The notes beneath the pieces were generated by a model, which had not been told where the DNA came from, made no database searches, and saw only the letters and a list, made by a program, of their open reading frames with translations. From an uncultured Collinsella sp. (GTDB lineage Bacteria; Actinomycetota; Coriobacteriia; Coriobacteriales; Coriobacteriaceae): 37,627 nucleotides of DNA. The stretch lies in contig CAAERQ010000012.1 in assembly GCA_900758475.1 (NCBI GenBank), positions 1 through 37,627 of the forward strand, given 5' to 3'. The position numbers and the translations under genes were made by a program. Shown here piece after piece: positions 15,757-22,753 of this stretch (the stretch's first letter is position 1; every line of letters starts with the position of its first letter).

Positions 15757-17715
15757 ATGAACGCAAGTCACTTTGACAAGCAAGCTCAACGTGAGTCCAC
15801 CTGCTCGCTGGTTCACGGTACCTGGCGTTGTGTGGGTGCCAAAATAGCTTGCGCCGGCGCGTGTGCGCTTATGGTCGGTCAGTTGCTGCTGCCGAGCGTG
15901 GCGCTGGCGACGGAATGCGCCGATCCCGCCGTTGGGACGGATGAGGTTGCCGCGGCTCCGGTGACGCCGACGGTTGCGGAGGATACGGCGGCTCCGGCAC
16001 CGGTACCGGTGGCTCTGGCTGCGCCGATGACTGACGCGGCTCCGGCGGCACCGTCCACGGCAGAAGCTCAGCAAGATCAGCAGGACGCACCGGCGGCAAC
16101 GGTGAACGATACGGTTGCTGTCAACCAAGATGGCTCTCTTGGTGGCACCGACAGCTTGTCGGCAAACAACGCCATCATGCCCTGCGGTGTGACCGATGTT
16201 GTTGGCGGCAGCGACGTTAGGGTCAATACGACCGTGGTTCCCTGCTACACGGACTGCGTGCTTCCGTGCAATATCACACTCGAAAAGGGCCAGCCGTATA
16301 CCCACGATTTTCTCGATGTAGAGGGTGGCATTCCAGAAACGCTTGCGAGCGAAGTCGTCGAGGTTGAGTACTACAGGGCCGATGCCGCTTCGGGCACTCT
16401 GGTCGAAGTTCAGGATGCGTCCATGTCCGACGTGACGGCTCGCTTCGAACCCGTTGGCAATCACATGAGGCTGACGCTGACCTTTACGGGTGGCGCGGCA
16501 GGCGGCTCGTATCGACTCACGCGCAATGAGGCTCTCTATATTGGCACGGCACTGGAGTATACCGGAACTGACTATGAAGGCAGCTCGACTATCCTCAACG
16601 AAACCAGGTACGATTATTACCTCCGCTACGCCATCAATAGCGAAATTACGCTCGTTGCATCGGAAAACGAAGCCCTTCATAACCTGGACGTCAACGACGT
16701 GAAGACCGACTACGCGCCCGGCGAGGCGCCACGCGCGACCGCGACGATCCCCGCTGCCGATGCCGACAAGAACGAGATCGCCTACGAGTGCTGGGAGGAA
16801 ATGGAGCTCGATATGGAATCCGGGGAGTCGGTACCCGTTGCCTTCTGGTATTCCGACCCCGCTAAGTATCCGACGGGCGCGAGGAGGATCGAGCACTTCG
16901 AAGAGGGCAAGTTCTACATGTATTCCGTTGAGCTGAGGCTCAAGGGCGACAATACCGTGGCCGATGACTGCAATATGAACGTCAACGGTCGTTGGGTGCA
17001 CCACATCAAGACCGACAACGGCGTCTTCGCGCCAATCGCTGGCAATATGCTGTGCGAACAGCCAATCGACGAATGGCGTGCCATCGACGTTATCGAGATC
17101 AACGGCGCCACGACCACCTTCAAGGCGGGCGATAGGCCGGTCTTTACGGCGAATGTTCCGACGGGCTCCAACTCCCTTCCTCAGTGTGAGTTCTGGACGG
17201 GTAGCGACGGCAGCGAAGTGAACTCCGTGGATTTCTGGGATCAGAACATCACGAATCACATCGACGTCTTTAAGCCTGGCGTGACCTATCGCTACGGCAT
17301 CTACCTCAAGTCCGCGCGCGGCTTCTACTTTACGCCCGACACCAAGCTGGTGATCAACGGCCAGGAGTGCGGCTACCAGGTCGCGGATAGCGTATCCGAT
17401 GAGGACAGCGGCTGGATCTACACCCTGTGGCTCAACACCGATCTGACCTTTACGCCTGAAGCCACGCCGACTCCCGATCCGCAGCCTACGCCGGATCCCA
17501 AGCCGACGCCGCAGCCTGGGGTGAAGCCCGCGACAAAGCCGGTCGCGACAGCTATCACGACCAAGACGGTTGAGAAAGTCACGCCGTTCAAGAAGGGCGA
17601 CGCCGTCCTAGCTGCCACGGGAGATACCACCGTAATGACGGTTACCGCCCTGGGCATCGCCGGCGCAACCGTTGCCGCCGCAGGCATCGCTGCGACCAAG
17701 CGCCGCAAGCGTTAG
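15757..17715 (+). CDS. Secreted surface protein with LPxTG-like (LAATG) cell-wall anchor
   Basis: A 652-residue exported protein. A signal peptide with a hydrophobic core (IACAGACALMVGQLLLPSVALA) is followed by an Ala/Pro/Thr-rich low-complexity stretch (~residues 50-125). The middle has a region with Cys-containing CYTDCVLPCN. Two tandem, recognisably similar Ig-like modules follow (about residues 310-445 and 446-570), each ending in a '..NG..' strand. A Pro-Thr-Asp repeat linker (TPDPQPTPDPKPTPQPG) leads to LAATGD, a hydrophobic helix and KRRKR, a typical sortase sorting signal. AAGGAGG fixes ATG 15757. It may be an adhesin; the ligand is unknown. The sortase at 753-1751 is one possible partner. 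Confidence 0.85.
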   Translation: MNASHFDKQAQRESTCSLVHGTWRCVGAKIACAGACALMVGQLLLPSVALATECADPAVGTDEVAAAPVTPTVAEDTAAPAPVPVALAAPMTDAAPAAPSTAEAQQDQQDAPAATVNDTVAVNQDGSLGGTDSLSANNAIMPCGVTDVVGGSDVRVNTTVVPCYTDCVLPCNITLEKGQPYTHDFLDVEGGIPETLASEVVEVEYYRADAASGTLVEVQDASMSDVTARFEPVGNHMRLTLTFTGGAAGGSYRLTRNEALYIGTALEYTGTDYEGSSTILNETRYDYYLRYAINSEITLVASENEALHNLDVNDVKTDYAPGEAPRATATIPAADADKNEIAYECWEEMELDMESGESVPVAFWYSDPAKYPTGARRIEHFEEGKFYMYSVELRLKGDNTVADDCNMNVNGRWVHHIKTDNGVFAPIAGNMLCEQPIDEWRAIDVIEINGATTTFKAGDRPVFTANVPTGSNSLPQCEFWTGSDGSEVNSVDFWDQNITNHIDVFKPGVTYRYGIYLKSARGFYFTPDTKLVINGQECGYQVADSVSDEDSGWIYTLWLNTDLTFTPEATPTPDPQPTPDPKPTPQPGVKPATKPVATAITTKTVEKVTPFKKGDAVLAATGDTTVMTVTALGIAGATVAAAGIAATKRRKR

Positions 17716-17751
17716 GTTTTAGCGACAGCGCCCATTCTCGGCTTTAGCAAA

Positions 17752-17968
17752 ATCTCAATCTGTAACACCAAGCCAATCAAAACGGCTCTAGATGTTACAG
17801 ATTGAGATGAACCGAATGGCCGCCAATCTAATGTCTCGATCTGTAACACCAGGCGGGGAATTTGACCTCTAACTGTTGCAGATTGAGATAAAGCGGGGGC
17901 GGCTGGCGCAATGTCTCGATCTGTAACAACTACAAGGCTCAACGGGCTCTAGATGTTACAGATTGAGA
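17752..17968 (+). repeat. Array of three regularly spaced stem-loops (six alternating 15-nt motifs)
   Basis: TCTCAATCTGTAACA, or TCTCGATCTGTAACA, occurs at 17753-17767, 17834-17848 and 17914-17928. Its inverse, TGTTACAGATTGAGA, or TGTTGCAGATTGAGA, occurs at 17793-17807, 17874-17888 and 17954-17968. Gaps between successive motifs are 25, 26, 25, 25 and 25 nt, giving a 40-41 nt period. In pairs 2 and 3 every mismatch is a G-U wobble if the + strand is transcribed. The loops and linkers differ in sequence. It could be a structured RNA, a protein-binding array or a small repeat element. Confidence 0.9.
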
Positions 17969-17993
17969 CAAAACGACCGACCAAGTCCCAAAT

Positions 17994-18024
17994 CACCACA
18001 AAGGTGCCTGTCCCCTTTGTGGTG
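17994..18024. repeat. Third copy of the GGGGACAGGCA hairpin repeat, inverted
   Basis: CACCACAAAGG (17994-18004), loop TGCCTGTCC (18005-18013) and CCTTTGTGGTG (18014-18024). The loop is the exact reverse complement of the loop in the two other copies, so this copy is in the opposite orientation. Confidence 0.8.
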
Positions 18025-18042
18025 GTCGGGCGGCCGGCATAG

Positions 18043-18081
18043 AAAAAAGCCCCCGCCGGGCGTGTGCTCGACGGGGACTTT
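18043..18081 (-). terminator. Terminator of nfnA-nfnB
   Basis: On the minus strand AAGTCCCCGTCG pairs (two G-U wobbles) with CGGCGGGGGCTT and is followed by a T-run (AAAAAA at 18043-18048 on the + strand). Confidence 0.8.
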
Positions 18082-18109
18082 GCCGTGTAATGGCTAACGC
18101 TGCAGGTGA

Positions 18110-19519
18110 TTACTCGCCCAGCAGGCTCTTGGTGATGGAAGCGGCGGCCTTCTTGCCGGCGCCCATCGCCAGAATGACCGTAGCGGCACCGGTGACGATG
18201 TCGCCGCCGGCCCAGATGCGGGGATCGGTGGTCTGGCCGGTCTCCTCGTCGGCGACGATGTAGCCCCACTTGTTGAGCTCCATCTTGCCGCCGATCTTCT
18301 TTGCGAAGGGGTTGGCGTTGGTGCCGATAGCCGAGATCGCGACGTCGCAGGGGATCTCCTCGATGGCGCCCTCGATGGGTACCGGGCGACGACGGCCGGA
18401 CTCGTCGGGCTCGCCGAGCTCCATCTTCTGGACCTTGACGGCGCATACGGAGCCGTCCTCGCCAGCGACAAACTCGAGCGGGGAGACGAGCGGCAGAACC
18501 TCGACGCCCTCGGCCTTAGCATGGTGCAGCTCGGCGCGACGGCAGGGCATCTCGTCCTCGGTACGACGGTAGGCGATGATGGCGTGCTCGGCGCCCAGGC
18601 GCTTGGCGGTACGGACGGCGTCCATAGCCACGTTGCCGCCACCAAAGACGACGACGTTCTTGCCGTGCTTGGTGGGGGTGTCGTACTCGGGGAACTTGTT
18701 GGCCTTCATCAGGTTCACGCGGGTGAGGTACTCGTTAGCGAAGAAGACGTTGGGCAGGTTCTCGCCGGGGACGTTGAGGAACTTGGGCAGGCCAGCGCCG
18801 GTCGCCACGTAGATGGCGTCGAAGCCCTGCTCGAACAGCTCCTCGGCCGTGGCCATGTTGCCCACGACGGAGTTGTACTCAAACTTGACGCCCATGTCCA
18901 CCAGCCCGTCAATCTCGCGCTTGACGACTGCCTTGGGCAGACGGAACTCGGGGATGCCGTAGACCAGCACGCCGCCGCCGGTGAAGAATGCCTCAAAGAC
19001 GGTGACGTCAAAACCGTTACGGGCGAGCTCGCCGGCGCAGGTGATGCCGGACGGGCCGGAGCCGACGACGGCGACCTTCTTGCCGTTCTTGGGGGCCATC
19101 TTGGGCGTGGAGGCGAGCTCGGGGCGGTCACCCAGGAAGCGCTCGAGCTGGCCGATGGCCACGGGCTCGGACTTCTTGCCGCGGATGCACTTGCCCTCGC
19201 ACTGGTTCTCCTGCGGGCAGACGCGGCCGCAGATAGCGGGAAGCATGGAGTCCTCGCGGATGGTATCGAGAGCGCCGCCGAAGTCCTTCTCGCGGATCTG
19301 CTCGATAAAGCGGGGGATGTTGATGTTGACGGGGCAGCCCTCAACACAGAACGGCTTCTTGCAGTTGAGGCAGCGCTCGGCCTCGGCCAGCGCCATTTCC
19401 TCGGTGAAGCCCTTGTCGACGGGACGGAAGTCGCAGGCGCGCTCGGCAGCCGGCTCCTCGTTATCGGGGGTGCGGGGCGACTTCATATCGGCAACGAAAC
19501 GACCGTTAACTAGTGGCAT
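18110..19519 (-). CDS. nfnB: NADH-dependent ferredoxin:NADP+ oxidoreductase subunit B / glutamate-synthase small-subunit family
   Basis: A 469-residue flavoprotein. N-terminal cysteine clusters CLNCKKPFCVEGCP and CGRVCPQENQCEGKC bind two 4Fe-4S centres. The FAD-binding motif is VAVVGSGPSGITCAGELA, and the NAD(P)-binding motif is VVFGGGNVAMDAVRTAKRLGA. The GltD-like family includes glutamate synthase small subunits and NfnB. The adjacent, 10-nt overlapping partner at 19510-20349 is NfnA-like and no GltB is present, which favours NfnAB: flavin-based electron bifurcation linking reduced ferredoxin, NADH and NADPH. The gene could be annotated as gltA/gltD in databases. Confidence 0.88.
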   Translation of the reverse strand: MPLVNGRFVADMKSPRTPDNEEPAAERACDFRPVDKGFTEEMALAEAERCLNCKKPFCVEGCPVNINIPRFIEQIREKDFGGALDTIREDSMLPAICGRVCPQENQCEGKCIRGKKSEPVAIGQLERFLGDRPELASTPKMAPKNGKKVAVVGSGPSGITCAGELARNGFDVTVFEAFFTGGGVLVYGIPEFRLPKAVVKREIDGLVDMGVKFEYNSVVGNMATAEELFEQGFDAIYVATGAGLPKFLNVPGENLPNVFFANEYLTRVNLMKANKFPEYDTPTKHGKNVVVFGGGNVAMDAVRTAKRLGAEHAIIAYRRTEDEMPCRRAELHHAKAEGVEVLPLVSPLEFVAGEDGSVCAVKVQKMELGEPDESGRRRPVPIEGAIEEIPCDVAISAIGTNANPFAKKIGGKMELNKWGYIVADEETGQTTDPRIWAGGDIVTGAATVILAMGAGKKAAASITKSLLGE

Positions 19520-20349
19520 GCGCAGCTCTTTTCCTCATAGGCCTTGAGGGACTCGCCCTCTTCGGAACGGTAAGCGGCCTGGCGGGCACGAAGGTCATCC
19601 CAGTCGACCAGGGTGGCATCGAAGTCGGGGCCGTCGACGCAAGCGAACTTGGTCACGCCGCCCACCTCGACGCGGCAGCAGCCGCACATGCCGGTGCCGT
19701 CAACCATGATGGGGTTGAGCGACGCGGTGATGGGGGTGTCGTACTTCTGGGCGGTGAGGGTCGAGAACTTCATCATCGGAACGGGGCCGACGCAGAAGAC
19801 CTGGCTCACGGCCTTGTCCTGCAGCAGGCGCTCCAGCGGCGCGGTAACAACGCCCTGCTCGCCGTAGGAACCGTCATCGGTAGTGATGTGGATGTGGTCC
19901 TCGTCGAGGAGCTCGCGGAACTGGTCCTCCATGAGCAGGAGGTCCTTGGTGCGGGCGCCCATGATGGCGTGCACCTCGTGACCGGTCTCGACCAGGTGCT
20001 TGGCGACCGGGAAGGCAATTGCCAGGCCGACGCCGCCGCCAATGACGGCGCAGGGGCCCTCAGCCATCTCGGTGGGAACGCCCAGCGGGCCCACGACGTC
20101 GCGCAGCGACTCGCCGGCCTCGTAGGTGGAAAGCATCTCGGTGGTCTTGCCGATCACCATGAAGATGAACTCGACCCAGCCCTCGTCACCGTTCCAGCCG
20201 GCCAGGGTAAACGGGACACGCTCGCCCGTCTCATTGGCGCGAACCATGAGGAACTGTCCAGCGTGCGCATGCTTGGCGATTGCGGGCGCCTCGATGCGGA
20301 ACTTGAACACCTTCTCCGAGAACTGCGTCTTCTCCAGGATCTTATACAT
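19510..20349 (-). CDS. nfnA: NADH-dependent ferredoxin:NADP+ oxidoreductase subunit A / sulfide dehydrogenase-like FAD-[2Fe-2S] subunit
   Basis: A 279-residue protein of the DHODH electron-transfer-subunit (PyrK)-like ferredoxin reductase family. RVPFTLAGWN is the flavin-binding RxxxT region, GGGVGLAIAFPVAKHL is the NAD(P)-binding glycine loop, and MVDGTGMCGCCRVEVGG plus a later Cys supplies the [2Fe-2S] ligands. GAGAGGGG lies upstream of ATG 20349. It is first in the operon with nfnB. An alternative name is ferredoxin-NADP reductase subunit alpha (SudB). Confidence 0.88.
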   Translation of the reverse strand: MYKILEKTQFSEKVFKFRIEAPAIAKHAHAGQFLMVRANETGERVPFTLAGWNGDEGWVEFIFMVIGKTTEMLSTYEAGESLRDVVGPLGVPTEMAEGPCAVIGGGVGLAIAFPVAKHLVETGHEVHAIMGARTKDLLLMEDQFRELLDEDHIHITTDDGSYGEQGVVTAPLERLLQDKAVSQVFCVGPVPMMKFSTLTAQKYDTPITASLNPIMVDGTGMCGCCRVEVGGVTKFACVDGPDFDATLVDWDDLRARQAAYRSEEGESLKAYEEKSCACH

Positions 20350-20454
20350 AGAACCCCTCTCTTGTTAGGGCGACCGAACCGTGCCTCCACGGAAATGGAC
20401 GGTAGCCCGAATAAAACCGTACGCGCACAGGCGTTGTGCAGACATACGGTGCAA

Positions 20455-20460
20455 ATTATA
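20455..20460 (-). promoter_or_regulatory. Candidate -10 of the nfnA-nfnB operon
   Basis: Minus-strand TATAAT at 20460-20455, about 105 nt upstream of the nfnA start. No good -35 hexamer is visible at 16-18 bp. Confidence 0.4.
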
Positions 20461-20533
20461 CCCTCATGGACATGTCGCTTACGTGTATCTTCGGCGGTTG
20501 GGAGCAGGGTTTATCCACTTTGGCCTACCAAAT

Positions 20534-20710
20534 AGGGGCAGGTTTATTTTGGTCAGTTTTATCGGGTAAAACGGCAAAGGGGGCCGGCCTCGGGTTGTGA
20601 TGAGGCCGGCCCCCTTTGGGGAGCTATGTGTGTATGGCGGCGCGCGGTTTATCGCGATTCCGCAACTAGGGCGTTTCCGCAGATAAAACCTGTCAAAATA
20701 AACATCCCTA
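20534..20710. repeat. Inverted pair of TTTATTTT-type repeats flanking a 16-bp hairpin
   Basis: AGGGGCAGGTTTATTTTGGT and the following bases to about 20563 recur inverted at 20682-20710 (minus strand AGGGATGTTTATTTTGACAG), ending in GTTTTATC on both sides. Between them AAAGGGGGCCGGCCTC (20576-20591) pairs perfectly with GAGGCCGGCCCCCTTT (20602-20617). The inner hairpin may serve as the pth terminator (minus strand TTTGCCGTTTT tail). The flanks are diverged copies of the repeat at 5543. Confidence 0.6.
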
Positions 20711-20721
20711 AATGGAAGGTT

Positions 20722-21351
20722 TTAGTGCTTGCCGTTGGCGGAGGCGGCGCCGTTTACGTGATCGCGGGCATAGATCACGCCGTGCACGATGGCGAGACCC
20801 GCGGCGTCGGCCGCGCGGGCGCAGGTGTCCTGGAAATCCTCGGCCTCGCGGGCGCGCAGCTGCTTGAGCACGTAGTCGGCGACGGCCATCTTGCCGGGAG
20901 GGTTGCCGATGCCGGTGCGGATGCGGCTGAAGTCGCGGCTGCCCATCTTGTCGATGATGGAACGCAGGCCGTTGTGACCGGCATGGCCGCCGCCCACCTT
21001 AACACGCACGTCGCCGGCGGGAATATCGAGCTCGTCGTGGATTACGAGCAACTCCTCGGCCTTGATCTTGTACTCGCGGCAGAGCTTGGAGATGGGGCCG
21101 CCCGAGGTATTCATGTACGACTGCGGCTTGACCAGCACAATCTGGCGCTTGCCGCCCTCTTCCTCGGGGTCGTTGATGTTGATGAGCGCGACCTCGGCAC
21201 CGGCCTGGTTTTTCCAGTACGTGACGCCGGCCTGACGGGCCAGCTCGTCGATTGCCTTAAAGCCGGCGTTGTGGCGGGTCTCGGCATATTCCTCGCCCGG
21301 GTTGCCAAGTCCGGCAACCATGCGAATCTTGAGCGGCTGTGCAGCTGCCAT
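20722..21351 (-). CDS. pth: Peptidyl-tRNA hydrolase
   Basis: Releases tRNA from stalled peptidyl-tRNA. The 209-residue protein has all Pth signatures: GLGNPGEEYAETRHNAGF (with the catalytic His), LVKPQSYMNTSG, the HDELDIPAGDVRVK segment containing the conserved Asp, and GGGHAGHNGLRSI. GGAGGAC precedes ATG 21351. The C-terminus has a short extension ending in ANGKH. It lies downstream of prs in the same direction, separated from it by a very strong hairpin, so it may have its own promoter. Confidence 0.97.
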   Translation of the reverse strand: MAAAQPLKIRMVAGLGNPGEEYAETRHNAGFKAIDELARQAGVTYWKNQAGAEVALININDPEEEGGKRQIVLVKPQSYMNTSGGPISKLCREYKIKAEELLVIHDELDIPAGDVRVKVGGGHAGHNGLRSIIDKMGSRDFSRIRTGIGNPPGKMAVADYVLKQLRAREAEDFQDTCARAADAAGLAIVHGVIYARDHVNGAASANGKH

Positions 21352-21468
21352 GTTTGTCCTCCGTTACGTAAATAGTTCAATCAACGACAAAGGCTACCAC
21401 GCCCGCCGAAGGCGAGGCTTTGCTTCAGCGAAATCCCACCAGACAAAAGCACGGCCGCGGCAGAGCGA

Positions 21469-21546
21469 GCCGCCGGAACAGAAGAAACCCCCGCGCGACC
21501 TTTGCGAAGCAAGGGGGAGCGCGGGGGTTTCTTCTGTTCCGGCGGC
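21469..21546. terminator. 28-bp perfect hairpin between prs and pth
   Basis: The arm 21469-21496 (starts GCCGCCGGAACAG, ends CCCCCGCGC) pairs without mismatch with 21519-21546 around a 22-nt loop. The inner CCCCCGCGC/GCGCGGGGG with TTTCTTCTGTT behaves as a terminator in either direction. The stem is much longer than a normal terminator. Confidence 0.75.
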
Positions 21547-21574
21547 GATGCGCCGGGTTACAAGGACGATGCGG

Positions 21575-22561
21575 CTACAGCGCGAAGTCGCCGCCGACGA
21601 GCGTGGAGACGGGCTCCTCGTGGTAAACGGCGGAGATGGCCTGAGCGAACTCCTCGGCGACCGAGATGGTCTTGATCTTGCCGCCGACCTCGACGGGGAT
21701 GGCGTCGGTGACGACGCACTCGACGATCGGGGCATCGTTCAGACGCTCGATAGCCGGGCCGGAGAAGATGCCGTGGGTGGCGCAGACGTAGATGTCGCCA
21801 GCGCCCATGGCCTTGAGCTCCTTGACGTTGGCGCACAGGGTGCCAGCGGTGTCGATCATGTCGTCATTGATGACGCAGGTCTTGCCCTTGATGTCACCGA
21901 TGATGCCCATGACCTCGGCGGCGTTGTGGCGCGGACGGCCCTTGTGGGCGATGGCCAGGTCGCAGCCGAGCATGTCGGACAGCTTCTTGGCGGCCTTGGC
22001 GCGACCCACGTCGGGGGAGACGACAACCAGGTTGTCGGTGTCGAAGTTCATGGCGTTGTAGTACTGGCCAAACAGCGGCAGTGCGGACAGGTGATTGACC
22101 GGGATATCAAAGAAGCCCTGGATCTGACCCTGGTGCAGGTCGAGGGTGATGATGCGGTCGACGCCGGCGCGCTCGAGCAGGTTGGCGACGAGGCGGGCGG
22201 TGATGGGCTCGCGCGGGCCGGCCTTGCGGTCCTGGCGGGCATAGCCGTAGTGGGTGATAACGGCGGTGATGGAGCGGGCGGATGCGCGCTTGGCAGCGTC
22301 GGTGGCGATAAGCAGCTCCATGAGCATGTCGTTGACGTTGCCGCCGGCCACGGACTGAATCAGGAAGACGTCGGCGCCGCGGACGGTCTCGTCGTAGCGG
22401 GCGTAAATCTCACCGTTGGCGAACTGCTTTAGCGTAAGGCCCGAAAGCTCGACCCCAAGGTACTCAGCAATCTTCTGAGCGAGGGGACGGTTGGAGGAAC
22501 CGGAATACACGCGGATGGACTTGCGCATATTCTCCGACTTCTCGGGATCATTAATCGGCAT
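21575..22561 (-). CDS. prs: Ribose-phosphate pyrophosphokinase (PRPP synthetase)
   Basis: Makes PRPP from ribose-5-phosphate and ATP, feeding the PurF step encoded at 3860 and also pyrimidine, histidine and NAD synthesis. At 328 residues it has usual length. Motifs: GSSNRPLAQKIAEYLG, FANGEIYARYDETVRG, the YGYARQDRKAGPREPI flexible-loop region, DLHQGQIQGFFDIP and the PRPP loop VINDDMIDTAGTLC. AAAGGAGAAGG precedes ATG 22561. A minus-strand TACAAT at 22613-22608 is a candidate -10. Confidence 0.96.
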   Translation of the reverse strand: MPINDPEKSENMRKSIRVYSGSSNRPLAQKIAEYLGVELSGLTLKQFANGEIYARYDETVRGADVFLIQSVAGGNVNDMLMELLIATDAAKRASARSITAVITHYGYARQDRKAGPREPITARLVANLLERAGVDRIITLDLHQGQIQGFFDIPVNHLSALPLFGQYYNAMNFDTDNLVVVSPDVGRAKAAKKLSDMLGCDLAIAHKGRPRHNAAEVMGIIGDIKGKTCVINDDMIDTAGTLCANVKELKAMGAGDIYVCATHGIFSGPAIERLNDAPIVECVVTDAIPVEVGGKIKTISVAEEFAQAISAVYHEEPVSTLVGGDFAL

Positions 22562-22705
22562 TACCCTTCTCCTTTATACATCGAATGCCATATAGATGCC
22601 TTTTTGCATTGTAACCGCGCGGCGGGGTTTATCGAGTCTTGATAACGTCTTTACCGCCAACGGACACGAACCGACCACTCATCCGGTCGCGCAGGTCACG
22701 ATAGA

Positions 22706-22738
22706 AAAAGGAGCCGTCCCCATGGAACAGCTCCTTTT
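22706..22738 (-). terminator. Terminator of glmU
   Basis: AAAAGGAGC (22706-22714) pairs with GCTCCTTTT (22730-22738). On the minus strand the hairpin is followed by TTTTTCTAT. Confidence 0.8.
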
Positions 22739-22753
22739 GTGCTTGGCGAAACG

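Noticed and set aside
17752..17968. CRISPR array
   Set aside because: Motifs alternate in orientation, are only 15 nt and no cas gene is present; CRISPR repeats are direct and longer.
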